From Acanthosoma haemorrhoidale (lineage: Eukaryota > Arthropoda > Insecta > Hemiptera > Acanthosomatidae), in the NCBI GenBank assembly GCA_930367205.1, contig OV884014.1, forward strand, positions 107,366,638 through 107,430,637: a DNA stretch of 64,000 bases, written 5' to 3'. The notes beneath the pieces were generated by a model that did not search any database, was not told the DNA's origin, and saw only the letters and a list, made by a program, of their open reading frames with translations. Shown here piece after piece: positions 38,537 through 48,388 of the stretch (the stretch's first letter is position 1; every line of letters begins with the position of its first letter). A program made the translations under genes and the position numbers.

Positions 38537-38755
38537 GTTACAAGTGTAGGCTGTTCGACAATCGAGAGCCGATTCCTAACTACTCTAGAAAGCTCTTGCG
38601 AAGAATGGTTTGTCGCCAATAAGAGTCATGTGACTTCTCCCTTAGGAGAGGATCCAATCTGTTTTTCTTCCTCCTCAATGGTATTGACGAATGAAGTTTA
38701 TGCTATCATGTACAGTGGAAGGCGGTGTTGGCTCAATGCGGACATAGCCAGCGAG
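38537..38755 (+). CDS. speculative internal exon, unknown product
   Basis: 'tgcctttcttgtag' (AG at 38535-38536) precedes and 'gcgag|gtatgt' follows, good acceptor and donor matches. The 219 bases between are open in one frame (73 codons, phase 0 to phase 0), and the frame continues open to 38836. The peptide includes 'GEDPICFSSSS' and 'YSGRRCWLNADIASE', which I do not recognise. The phase would allow splicing to the Sp exon at 44433, but the peptide does not resemble the short conserved N-terminus of Sp8/9 proteins. An open frame of this length can arise by chance in moderately G+C-rich DNA. Confidence 0.2.
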
Positions 38756-38879
38756 GTATGTGGGTCGCCACGCCTACCTCTTTGCATCTGCTCTCTCTCC
38801 CACATCCACTCTAAGCAAGGAGCTGAAAGAAACTAATACGAAAACGGCAATACCGACAAAATAAATTTGGGATCAAACT

Positions 38880-39060
38880 AAATCAAGTGGATTTAATAAA
38901 CTAGATTGTCATTGAAAGGAAAAGCAGTGCCCACTAATCACTTGTCACAAAAACAAAACTAGCGATTGAATCGTTATCATGGAGGAGAAAACGCACGAAT
39001 TATCAAATGTTTAAACATAATTTAAATTATTGATAGAAGTTGAAGAATATATTTTTTTTA
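38880..39060 (+). repeat. dispersed AT-rich repeat, partial copy
   Basis: Contains 'caaatgtttaaacata' and 'taatttaaattattga', matching the tail core at 35048-35130 and 52202-52290, with more divergence. A weaker, partial member of the same family. Confidence 0.4.
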
Positions 39061-41558
39061 ACTATACTAAACCTATAACAGTCAAATCCCTTTGCTCATC
39101 ACTGCCCACATTTATCAGTATCAAGAACGATTCCATTCATGATCATTTTCGTATTTGTCTTACCATCAATGAGGAATCGGAAAAAGTTTCTCTTTGTACG
39201 GAAATATTTTGAAAATTGAACTAAATCTTTCAAAAATTCTGGTGTTAGTTTTTTTTAGCTTATATTATTACAATTTTAGCTCGACTTCACCTGTGAATTT
39301 GGAGACGTGATCGTCCAATGAAAACATGGATTTAATATGACCATGATTTATGTTTTCTTATGAGTGCATGAAATAAGTGCTTACTTGACTACAGTTAAGT
39401 GAACAAAGTTAAGGGTACTTGCGAGCAGGCACGATTTGCATAATAACAACAAAGTATGTAGTAGTTGTACTCTCAATCTTAGGCACTTAATTTAAAAGTA
39501 AGCTTATATGTCAACGTAGGAATAAATCAAAGCTTTAATCAGCTGGAGTGTAGATATGAGAGGCATTAAATATCAATAGCATTCGATATAATATGCAGGT
39601 CTGCTCAAGGCTCGCCCGTCTCGGGTAATTACACCTGCCACAATTATATGTAATTAATTTAAATGTTCTATCGCCATTTACAACCGGTTGGCTTCTCGTC
39701 TTCGTCAGGAGTTCAGGAAGTCAGAATAAGGGGAAAAATACCAAAAATAGCTGTTTGGAAACCGGAGCGGCACTTTCTAATAACCTTGTTAGAGTAGCTA
39801 TGTTTATGTTTGTACGATAAAAACTTTTCGTTTTAGCCTACGCGCTTTAGGAGAGAGACAAAAATTTAATTTAATTAATTTAAAATGATATTTTTTTAAC
39901 ATTTCTGCCTGTATCGTTCTGTTTATTTTTACGTACAATAAGAAAAACCTTTGTTGGTCCATTAAATGAGTGCAGATTATTGAAAAGATAGAAAAATCTA
40001 AGTATTTTTTTTGTTTAGGAGTACAATGTTCAATACATGTGAGGTTTATATCAGATTACAGGCACTAATAGAGAATAATATGAAGAGAAAGAAAATAGCA
40101 TTATTTGGAATTCATCTGTATAGTGTGAACTGATGGGAAATGACGACAGTCGGATAGAGATTCCTCGAGAGGACAAAGAAAATGAGCGGATCGTTTTGAG
40201 GACTGAAGGTGAAGACAATTGCAGTCTTGTACGTGATCTCTGGCTCTGCTTTCTCCTGGAGTCGCCCGACCTCTGTCATTCCTCTGCTTCTATTATTGTA
40301 ATCTCCATTTTGCCACAGTCTTCAGCCTCTGATAGGATCTCAACTACAGGCGTTTATAAAATGAAGAAAAAAGAGTTTTGTCAATCCAATCTCCTGAGAG
40401 CAAAAAAACAAGCCTTAAACCGGATACTGACTGCCAATAATCACGATCCTATAATATTATCGCTGAATGCGGGAACGTACGAATAATGCCGAACCCTCAC
40501 GAGTGCTCAATTGCGATTCACTCCATCCCTTTTTTATTTACACAATAATTTGTATCTATATTGAATATATACATATATATTGTCGAAAACAAAAACTTTA
40601 TATTCCTTTACAGTTGATATAAATTGGAATTTGAGTTTGAAAACTGTTCTTAACTACGCAAAATATGTTGGACGAATTAATCACCACCTATCAGACAGAA
40701 GACATACCAAATCAATAAATGAGTATTTCATAATAAAGTTTAAATATTTTGATAGGTCCTCGAATTGAGTCTCTAGGTAGAAGGAGATTGACCTCCCTTC
40801 AAGATAATTTTAGACTGTCATAATATCTGTTTGGATATTTTCGGCATTGTCTATTGCTATTGAATCGGTGATGCACTAGGATTCTCCCAATGTTAGCCAA
40901 AGTATTTAGTTCTGTACTTTCTACCATGTCGTCTTGATGAACGTGATAGTGAAATAGGAAAAACGGAAGTAATATAAAGTTGTAAGCGTGTTGATAAAAT
41001 AGGCATATTATGTAGATGTCATCTTTTAGCCGCTACTATTTATTTATTTATTTATCATAGCAGTGTTGGACGAGTCAAAAGCACACTGTGACACAGGTCG
41101 TTAGCACCGTTGGCCAATAGCCTGTGCGATAGGCCTAGTATCAACTCCAGATAGCACCACTATCTACTATTGTCTTAAACCTCTCTGTGCACAATAATCA
41201 CATGCCCTTGTGTGAATGCTAAAACTAAAAAACAATGATAACATCCTTTAATCCTCTGCCTCAAAAACTGATTCCCAAACAACCAATTCCTTAGTCATCT
41301 AACGCTCCTGAAATATTAGCGTATTCTCTGGCTGATTGCCTCCTGTCATCGTCCATTCATATATTTTTTCACGGTCAGTGTATTTATTGCTATTAAACCA
41401 ATATTTATAAATAGCATTTCAATAATAGCAAAGCATATAGAATCCGTTAGAGTGACATATACATAGTGAATACGTAACTCTAGGTTTTGTAAATACTTTA
41501 AAGCATTAACTCATACCTTCCAAGTTCATAAAACTCCATAGTAACCTATCCAACCACC
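39061..41558. other. non-coding stretch without a supported gene
   Basis: An open frame at 40133-40486 (plus, 117 codons, ATG start) has a charged N-terminal third but no recognised domain and no splice or promoter support. A (TTTA)n run lies near 41040-41055. Nothing else is evident. Confidence 0.4.
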
Positions 41559-42000
41559 CTAATTCCCTAGCACAGTCATTGCACTGCACCACTCATCCCT
41601 ATAATCCTTCTCGGAGACTAAAACGGCAGTGGCCTCGTGACCGGCTATAATTAAGTGATAGTGAGAGTCCTTGCAATAGCCAGTTTCTCTAATCATGTCC
41701 TGAGCGTCTGTGGCTCTCGCGCTCTTGGCCAGCCTCCGCTGGCTCTTATCCAGTGACGCGGCTGACGTAGGAGAGTCGGGGACTTCCCAAGATTCCACTT
41801 CTTCTTTCGCATGCGAGGGAGGTGACAAACATGTGGATTTGGGAGGCCTCTGAGCTTTTTGTAAATATTGTATGAATGAGCAAGTGAATGATGAATTGTA
41901 AATATGGTATGAATGAGAACATTTATCTCAATTACTTATTGCCTAATAAGGCAGATTGTAATTTTATCTTGATAAAAATAGTAAAATATAAAAAAAAAAA
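41559..42000 (+). mobile_element. LINE 3'-end fragment with poly(A) tail
   Basis: The left part matches 6290-6540 in opposite orientation, including 'cgcatgcgagggaggtgaca'. The right part includes 'gatgaattgtaaatatggta' (41890) and 'ggcagattgtaattttatc', ending in a run of A at about 41990-42000. It is the longest 3' region of this family in the window. An open frame antisense to it (89 codons, minus) is also partly present in the other copy but shows mostly replacement differences. The element is 5'-truncated and encodes no recognisable enzyme. Confidence 0.75.
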
Positions 42001-43249
42001 CTTTAAAGCATTAATTAAACGTTACTGACTCAACCATCTCCTATTTTCTCTTGCTCATCCACTCCGTTATAATGCGTTAATCTTCAAAAACCATATTACC
42101 AGCTAATTTACTTTACACTTCTACAATTCGTTAACCGTCAGATGAAAACGATGCCTGGTAAATACGAAAATGTCTTCACCATATACCAACGGTGATTTAA
42201 AAGTCTTTGCTGGAAGATTAAATACAATAAACACCAATTGTTATATATCCCGACAAAAATAAAATTTGAAGATAATATTACAAATGTAAAGCAGCCGTTT
42301 TTTAAAAACTGTACTAAAAGAACAAGCAATCATCCAATGGCCTATTTAACCATCCATTAACTTCCTTCATCATTATATTTCTTCTTTCATTGATCACTCC
42401 TCTCAATTTTGTCATACTTAGTCTCATAGTCCTGCTTTCACTGGGTGTGCAACTATACTGTATATTTGCATATCCCAAGGAAGAAAGACAGAACGAATAA
42501 ACTTCTTCAATGTGTCTATGTAATTACGACAATTAAAACATTGATTTTGAAATTTAATTGAATATATCGGTATGAGAGGATTCATGGTTTATCAGATTGA
42601 GACGAGTTCTGATTCATTAATGAGTAATCTATGAAATGGAAGTTATCCCAATGGAGGTGCATAGATGTGTAAAGTTGTTGGACGAAGGGTTACTTGTGTC
42701 TAGTGCCCCTCGTTAGTGAAGGACATCCTAAGAAGTTGGCAAGTGGTTGGGTGGGGGAAGACAGTGTAATCGATGTAGGAGGACTTGCGGTGAAGTAAGC
42801 TGGATCAATGCAGCCTAGCTACGGACCAATGGGAGAGCAGGATTCATCCCACCCGCGCTATTCCTACAGCTTACACATCTCAACTACATTCTCCACAGCC
42901 ATCTTTATACCATCTCATCCAATTATTTTTACTTTACTCATTAATGATGATCACAGTCATTTTGTTTTTTCTCCCACCCCTTTCCTTTCCAAGTGTTACA
43001 TTTTCTTTAAAAGAACACAGAAGACTCCTTGTTTTCAAGTTTACACTTGTTTCTGTCAGGAAATTTTATTTTATTTATATTTTAAAATATATGATTGATT
43101 TTCGATAAAATTCATGATTAGATTTTTATGAGCATATATTTTGAAAACAAAACTTTATAATAAAAGTTAGTCAAGTTATTCAAGTGGGCAATGTCACACA
43201 ATTAAAGGTTTTGATAGGCTTACTTAGGCTTACTGGTCAATTTCCAAAG
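42001..43249. other. non-coding stretch
   Basis: No supported gene. A small G+C-richer block (42640-42860) has no recognised motif. Confidence 0.45.
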
Positions 43250-43560
43250 TTTTTTTTTTTTTGTTTTTTTTAAATCCTTTATTGTGCTAAAATTACAATC
43301 TGCCTTGATCGACTTTTTCGCTGTCCCCCATAGCTCTATTCCGTATGTCCAGATTGGTTTAAGTATAACTTTGTAGATTAGTAGTTTATTTTCTATTGAG
43401 AGATGAGATGTCCTTTGAAGTAGTCTGTACAGTTGTCCAAAGCGTCTGTTTAGTTCTTGTCTTTTTAGCCTCGTATGTTCCAGGTGAGTCGTTCGTCGAG
43501 ATGGAAGCCTAAGTACCGTACTTCCTAAGTTTATTGAAATATTTTTATTATTATACACAT
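43250..43560 (-). pseudogene. Jockey-type LINE reverse transcriptase, broken 3' fragment
   Basis: Non-LTR retrotransposon ORF2 fragment. On the minus strand, near 43524, the frame reads VRYLGFHLDERLTWN; after a frameshift near 43475 a second frame continues HTRLKRQELNRRFGQLY, then NKLLIYK and LKPIWTYGIELWGTA. This is the conserved stretch just after the polymerase core in insect Jockey-clade elements. The catalytic palm is absent (5' truncation). The open frame ends soon after GTAKKS and joins directly to 'aggcagattgtaatttt' and an A-rich tail (T run on the plus strand at 43250-43269), so the rest of ORF2 is deleted. Inactive. Confidence 0.88.
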
Positions 43561-44430
43561 TAAAAAAATGAATTTCTCTAACACGCTTGGTCGGGAATTC
43601 GTGACCACAGTTACTGCTGTTGCATATAAATAGCCGACACCTCTATAGACATTGCCAAGAACAGAACAGTTTCTCGTCGAGATGGAGCGCATCATTTCCA
43701 GTTGGTTTCGAGTATTCTGGGACAAGAAGAAGCAGAGGGTTAGTGGGGGGTAATCCTAAATCACGCCCCCCCCCTAAAACAAATCTCTAACGCTATTCAC
43801 ATTCTGCTGTTGTTCACTTCGCACATACTCCTCATCCAAGTACTCAAATTGTCATCAACATTTCTCCTCAATGTCTGTTTTGGGTTAGAAACGGATTTTT
43901 ACTTTTCGACAGCTGTTATGTTGAGGATGATACCTTTATGCTGATCTTGATTCCTACATACTCAAACAATCATGGCATAAATTTAATATCGTTGTTATAT
44001 GTTGCAATGTTTAAAAAGGGCCGCTTATGACATTCACGTCTAGAGATCGGGTTAAACTCCTAGGATAAACGAAATTTAATTTCATCTGATGATTACCTCT
44101 TCACTAGCTATAATTAAAATTTTAATTAATAATATTACGTTTTATTTAAAATAATTCGTTTGTACGCCCTCAACATTTTATGGGTCTACGGAAATTATGT
44201 GATTAGCTACTTTGGTACGTTCATTGGCTCACTACTTCTCAAAGGAAAGAGCTGAAATTTCGTTTAAATGTGACGAACCCCCGACATTCCTTTACAATAC
44301 ATAAACTACATTGAGATCATAGTGGTTACTGATAATCATTTATTTATTTTAGAATTTTTTTTTGTAGTCATAAATATCATAGTACATTGTATTGTTTTAT
44401 GATAATTACTAAGTATATGCTTTATGTTGC
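43561..44430. other. presumed intron immediately upstream of the Sp exon
   Basis: AT-rich, with no coding signature. If the acceptor at 44431-44432 is used, this is the 3' part of an intron of the Sp gene. No TATA-type promoter close to the exon was recognised. Confidence 0.45.
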
Positions 44431-44432
44431 AG
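44431..44432 (+). other. splice acceptor of the Sp coding exon
   Basis: 'tatgctttatgttgcag' ends here. The following codon GAG begins a phase-0 exon whose first residues, [13 protein letters not shown], line up with EEPRLGSTPLAML of vertebrate Sp8. The ATG at 44424 lies inside the acceptor and is unlikely to be a start codon. Confidence 0.75.
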
Positions 44433-45350
44433 GAGCACCCGGGACTGAGAGGAACCCCCTTGGCAATGTTGGCGGCACAGTGCAACAAGCTGTCCTCCAA
44501 GTCGCCGCCCCCACTGGCCGATGCAGCAGTCGGCAAGGGATTCCACCCGTGGAAGAAGAGCCCCCAGCCCCCGACCAGTAGCTATAGCCGGCCTCCAGTC
44601 AGCAGTTGTTCCTACACGTCCTCCGGCGAGCTGTGGGGCGGCGCAGGCTCCGACCTGGGCAAGGTGGAGGCGGTCTACGGGAGGCACCCCTACGAGGGTT
44701 GGGGCCTCGGACCGCATCACGTCAAACCAGAAAACGCGGGCTGGTGGGAAGTGCCTGGGCCCGGTGGGTGGCTGGATATGGCTCACGGTCAGGTCAACTA
44801 CGGTAGTGAGTACAGCCTCGGCCTAGCACCGCTGCAGGGCCAGCACCTGCTCCAGGACTACAAGGTGCAGGCGGCCCCCTTCTTGCCCCCAGCCCCCGCA
44901 CCACAGGCCCCGTCGCCACGGTCCCAGCGGCGGTACACAGGACGCGCCACCTGCGACTGCCCTAACTGCCAGGAGGCAGAGCGCTTGGGACCGGCAGGAG
45001 TCCACCTCCGCAAGAAGAACATCCACAGCTGTCACATCCCCGGCTGCGGCAAAGTCTACGGCAAGACCTCACACCTTAAAGCCCACCTACGGTGGCACAC
45101 CGGAGAGCGCCCCTTCGTCTGCAACTGGCTCTTCTGTGGGAAGCGGTTCACCAGGTCCGACGAGCTGCAGCGCCACCTGAGGACTCACACGGGAGAGAAA
45201 AGGTTCGCCTGTCCTGTATGTAACAAGAGGTTCATGCGCTCAGACCACCTTGCCAAACACGTCAAAACTCACAACGGGACCAAGAAGGAGTCGAGCGGTG
45301 ACTCCTCGAGTGACAGCGACTCCATCCCCGACGACAAGCAGATGGTCTGA
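44433..45350 (+). CDS. Sp8: Sp8/9-class zinc-finger transcription factor, last coding exon
   Basis: Sp/KLF-family nuclear DNA-binding protein of the Sp6-9 class (Drosophila D-Sp1 group), expected to bind GC/GT boxes. Family members act in limb/appendage outgrowth and neural development. The exon gives 305 residues. In order (numbered from the exon): Sp box [12 protein letters not shown] (8-19); GKGFHPWKK (35-43); HPYEGWG and WWEVP; Btd box [14 protein letters not shown] (166-179); then three C2H2 fingers with Cys/His at 200/205/218/222, 230/235/248/252 and 260/263/276/280. Recognition residues KHA, RER and RHK are the canonical Sp set. It ends in an acidic Ser-rich tail, TGA at 45348. It is shorter than human SP8 (about 490 residues or more) because the spacer regions are compact. 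The start of translation is probably in an upstream exon not found here; otherwise ATG 44466 (MLAAQCNK) could serve. The exon is a strong G+C island in AT-rich DNA. Sp8 versus Sp9 cannot be resolved. Confidence 0.96.
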   Translation, partial: EHPGLRGTPLAMLAAQCNKLSSKSPPPLADAAVGKGFHPWKKSPQPPTSSYSRPPVSSCSYTSSGELWGGAGSDLGKVEAVYGRHPYEGWGLGPHHVKPENAGWWEVPGPGGWLDMAHGQVNYGSEYSLGLAPLQGQHLLQDYKVQAAPFLPPAPAPQAPSPRSQRRYTGRATCDCPNCQEAERLGPAGVHLRKKNIHSCHIPGCGKVYGKTSHLKAHLRWHTGERPFVCNWLFCGKRFTRSDELQRHLRTHTGEKRFACPVCNKRFMRSDHLAKHVKTHNGTKKESSGDSSSDSDSIPDDKQMV

Positions 45351-45833
45351 GCGCCCTCTGCCCACCTCCTCAGGGACCTAAGACTGTCCTCGACTGTATT
45401 TCTTGTTGTCCTAGTCGATCGATGTCTGTTACCGCCCGACCACCTCACAGTTCCTTTAATAGCTACGGATCCGATCCAATACCCCTTTGAGGGCTTACAG
45501 TAGATATTTTAAAGTCGGCAAAGAGTGATATATTTTTGTAAATTGGTATACGGGGATATATGTGCCATTGGTGGGCTTAAATTTTGTCTCTTTTGCTGGT
45601 GACTCTAACGTGCACACTGCAACGTGCTCTCTTCCTAGCTCTGCACATCCACATCCCAATGCACGCCGGCTTCTCCGAAAGATGTCCCTTCCTTATTCAT
45701 GTTCAGATTTAACTTGTTGTCCCTCTCAGGCTATCACAATAGCTGGAATAATAATCCATTAAACCTTGAATTGATAATCTGCTCTCTTGATGAAAGTTGA
45801 AATGAGAAAACTATTTGTCTTCCAATGTTTCAG

Positions 45834-45897
45834 CTGTGCCACCAAAGCCGCTCTTGCCCAAACGAACCTTGGAGAAAGCGGAATAAGCCAAGTGCAG
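45834..45897 (+). other. speculative small exon inside the Sp 3' region
   Basis: 'tgtcttccaatgtttcag' precedes and 'gtgcag|gtatgg' follows, enclosing 64 G+C-richer bases. Two frames are open throughout. A third reads VPPKPLLPKRTLEKAE and then stops at 45884-45886, a proline-rich C-terminus-like peptide. It could be an alternative exon, an exon of an overlapping gene, or chance splice-like sequence in the UTR. Confidence 0.22.
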
Positions 45898-46853
45898 GTA
45901 TGGATGACCGAGTTTCCGCTAACATTTCGCCATAATATTCTATTGTGATTCGGGATTTCAGTCGTTCGAGTAAGCTTTAACTTTTAGTCAATTTAAAATT
46001 AGCATCGTTGCAGAGTGCACCGACTCCATGGCGTGACCGTAGCTCCGTTCTCAGACTCAATGTGCCTTGATCGTGTGGAAGAGACACCCATATTGTCCCG
46101 CGCTCAAATCCGAAACATTATACATAAGCTATATACAGACAATTTTATTTTACTTCATATAGAAAGCTATTTATTTTTCCAATGGGTAACTGAAATGTGA
46201 AATCGAACGAACGACCTTGATGTAAAAACGTTTTGCATCTCATGCATTCTAAAACGACCTCAAATAGTCCTTTTGTTTTTCGATAAATAATTTTATAAGA
46301 TAAATGTGTATAACATATTGAATAAGATGCTTATAAAAGAGCTTTATCAAATATATGCATACATAGGGACATGTGTGTGTAATTCGTGTACATAGCATTT
46401 GCTCTTTATTGTTTAAGGGCTAAATTTTGTAATTGTGTAAATATTTTTAAAAAGAAACATGCTATCATTGCTTGCTGTTATTATTTAAACGTAAATGAAT
46501 CTATATCGACTTGTAATTAAAATGAGCGTTGGATCTCAATTTGTTTTTGTAACATATCAAACTCGGGATAATATTTACAAGGCCTCCTCTTGTTTAATTG
46601 ATTTTCTTTTATAATTTTAAGTCGGTTATTAATTTTTTTATATTTTTAAGAACGGGTTAGGGGGAAATTTGAGTGATCTAACTGAAGATACCGAAATGCT
46701 AGTCATTATCTACCCGGTACAAGAGTTATCATTTAGGGAAAACCATCCCTATTCCCAATTCATTATCCCTAAATTCCTTTCCCTGAGTCCTCCCAGAGCA
46801 ACTGATGGAAAGAATATTTTTAAACTTTTTTTTTTTTGAGAAAATTCTTGTAT

Positions 46854-46869
46854 AATAAATCGAAATAAA
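46854..46869 (+). promoter_or_regulatory. paired poly(A) signals
   Basis: Two AATAAA hexamers four bases apart (46854-46859 and 46864-46869), followed within about 40 bases by T-rich sequence. The likely distal end of the Sp transcript. Confidence 0.5.
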
Positions 46870-46880
46870 GTACATTTTCA

Positions 46881-48355
46881 CTTGATATTTTATTTTGTCA
46901 TTCAATTTACCTGAGCCAGTTGTCGGGAAAAACAGTTGCTTCCATTTCTAAAACGTTGAGCCCCCCTTTTAGTTTTTGTATTTTTCAAATTAAGCTTGAG
47001 CAGTGAAAATCGTCTTTAAACTTAGCTGACAAAGCCCCTTTTCTTTTTTTGATTTTGCGATCAGTTGGCTGTTGATATTGGGCCATCTAGAAAGGAGATG
47101 TGAAGAACAGTCCTTTAATTAATCCTTGCTCTTCAATGTTTCACTTTACCCTCACAAATCACAAATCTCACTTTCAACACTGCACATCCAACCTACCCTC
47201 ACTTTTTGCCCAGTTATCATGAAGCAACTGTTTATCCACATAGCATGTAGTGTGTTTTTCTTTTAGCAAATTACATTTGGGTTTGTTTATATTTTTTAGA
47301 GCGACAATTTTTCAAGGGAGGCCTAATAAATAAATATTTTACTTTTCAAAAATAACCAGACGCTGATAATTTCGATTAACTCTTGTTAAACCTATATAAA
47401 TACTAAATGCAAACTTTGAAATATATAATTAGTCCAGAGTATTGCTAATTTCCGGTAATGCGATTGGTGACGTAATACTTTCCATTGATTAACGAGAAGA
47501 AAGATGGTGGTAGTTTAAACCTTTTGTTGCCCACCTGCAAAGAATGCAGATTCCATTGTCTTGTAGAGAACTCGTTGTATGTTTCGAGAGCCCATCCATG
47601 GTTTTAGTTTATGTTCTAGATTTACATCATGGAGAGTCTCCAAATATTTGTAGTCTAGGCAGAGGACATACCTGTTGTTCTGGTAGGTTTCCTTGTTTTC
47701 TTGAGTAATGGTTAGCCTGTGCCTCTTTCAAGCGATGTCTTTTCTGAGAGAATCCCCCTTTCCTTTGCCTGCATCTGTGCCGTTATTTTTGAGTTAGACT
47801 TCGCTCTTATACAGACAGGATGGATGGCGTATCCAAGGTAACCAAAAACCCAATTTCTATTTTCGCACCCACCACACTCTGCCTACATCATTTTGCACCA
47901 TTCTTACTTGACCCGATCATCTCAATGAACCTTAGTAAATATCTGATCACTAAACTTCCATAAATAGTTTTAATTTATTAACCACTGTTCTTCCGCCATT
48001 TATAAATTAAAAAAAAATTCTTTACTTTCTTTTAAATTAAAAATAAAGCTTGAGGCCTCCAAATGTTCAGATATCGCGTTAGATTTGTATACAGTTTTAA
48101 TTACACACAATTTAAAAATTTGATCTAATTAATACTCTACTAGAAGTATACTCAGTAGCAAAAAGCTAGAATGAGCTGGTAAAACTGGTAGCAGCCGCAT
48201 GTAACTGTTTAAACATAGCTCTTTCACAGTTTATATTTAAAATTTGCTCCAAGTATGAGTGTACTCAAATTTCCAAATGACATAAAGAATTGTGTAATTA
48301 AAACTAATTGTACTAGTTAGTGTTTGCATGTAAGTAGAATTCGGTCGAGGCCTGG
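46881..48355. other. non-coding stretch
   Basis: AT-rich. A slightly G+C-richer segment at 47450-47830 has no recognised coding motif. No repeat family was recognised. Confidence 0.45.
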
Positions 48356-48388
48356 ATGGGACTGAGAGCTGTCGATATGGACGCGAAG
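48356..48388 (+). CDS. speculative first coding exon (MGLRAVDMDAK)
   Basis: ATG at 48356 opens eleven codons ending AAG at a perfect donor, AAG|GTAAGT (GT at 48389). The local sequence is G+C-richer than its surroundings. No promoter motif or conserved peptide supports it. The phase-0 end does not fit directly onto the preferred frame of the exon at 59296, so at least one further exon would be needed if they belong together. Confidence 0.18.

Larger units (their letters stand above)
45351..46880 (+). other. probable 3'UTR of the Sp gene
   Basis: AT-rich sequence after the stop codon, without a continuing frame. Candidate poly(A) signals are ATTAAA (45758-45763) and two close AATAAA (46854-46859, 46864-46869), the latter followed by T/G-rich sequence. 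A Pumilio-type TGTAAATA lies at 46436-46443. The length, about 1.5 kb if the distal signals are used, is inferred. Confidence 0.55.

Noticed and set aside
40133..40486. 117-codon ATG-initiated frame, charged N-terminus
   Set aside because: No domain, no promoter or splice evidence; the peptide becomes compositionally irregular after the first third.
44409..44786. Open frames overlapping the Sp exon (minus 44409-44786, 44823-45035; plus 44521-44826, 44606-44806)
   Set aside because: Shadows of the G+C-rich Sp coding exon; they lack motifs, while the plus-strand frame has a complete Sp domain set.
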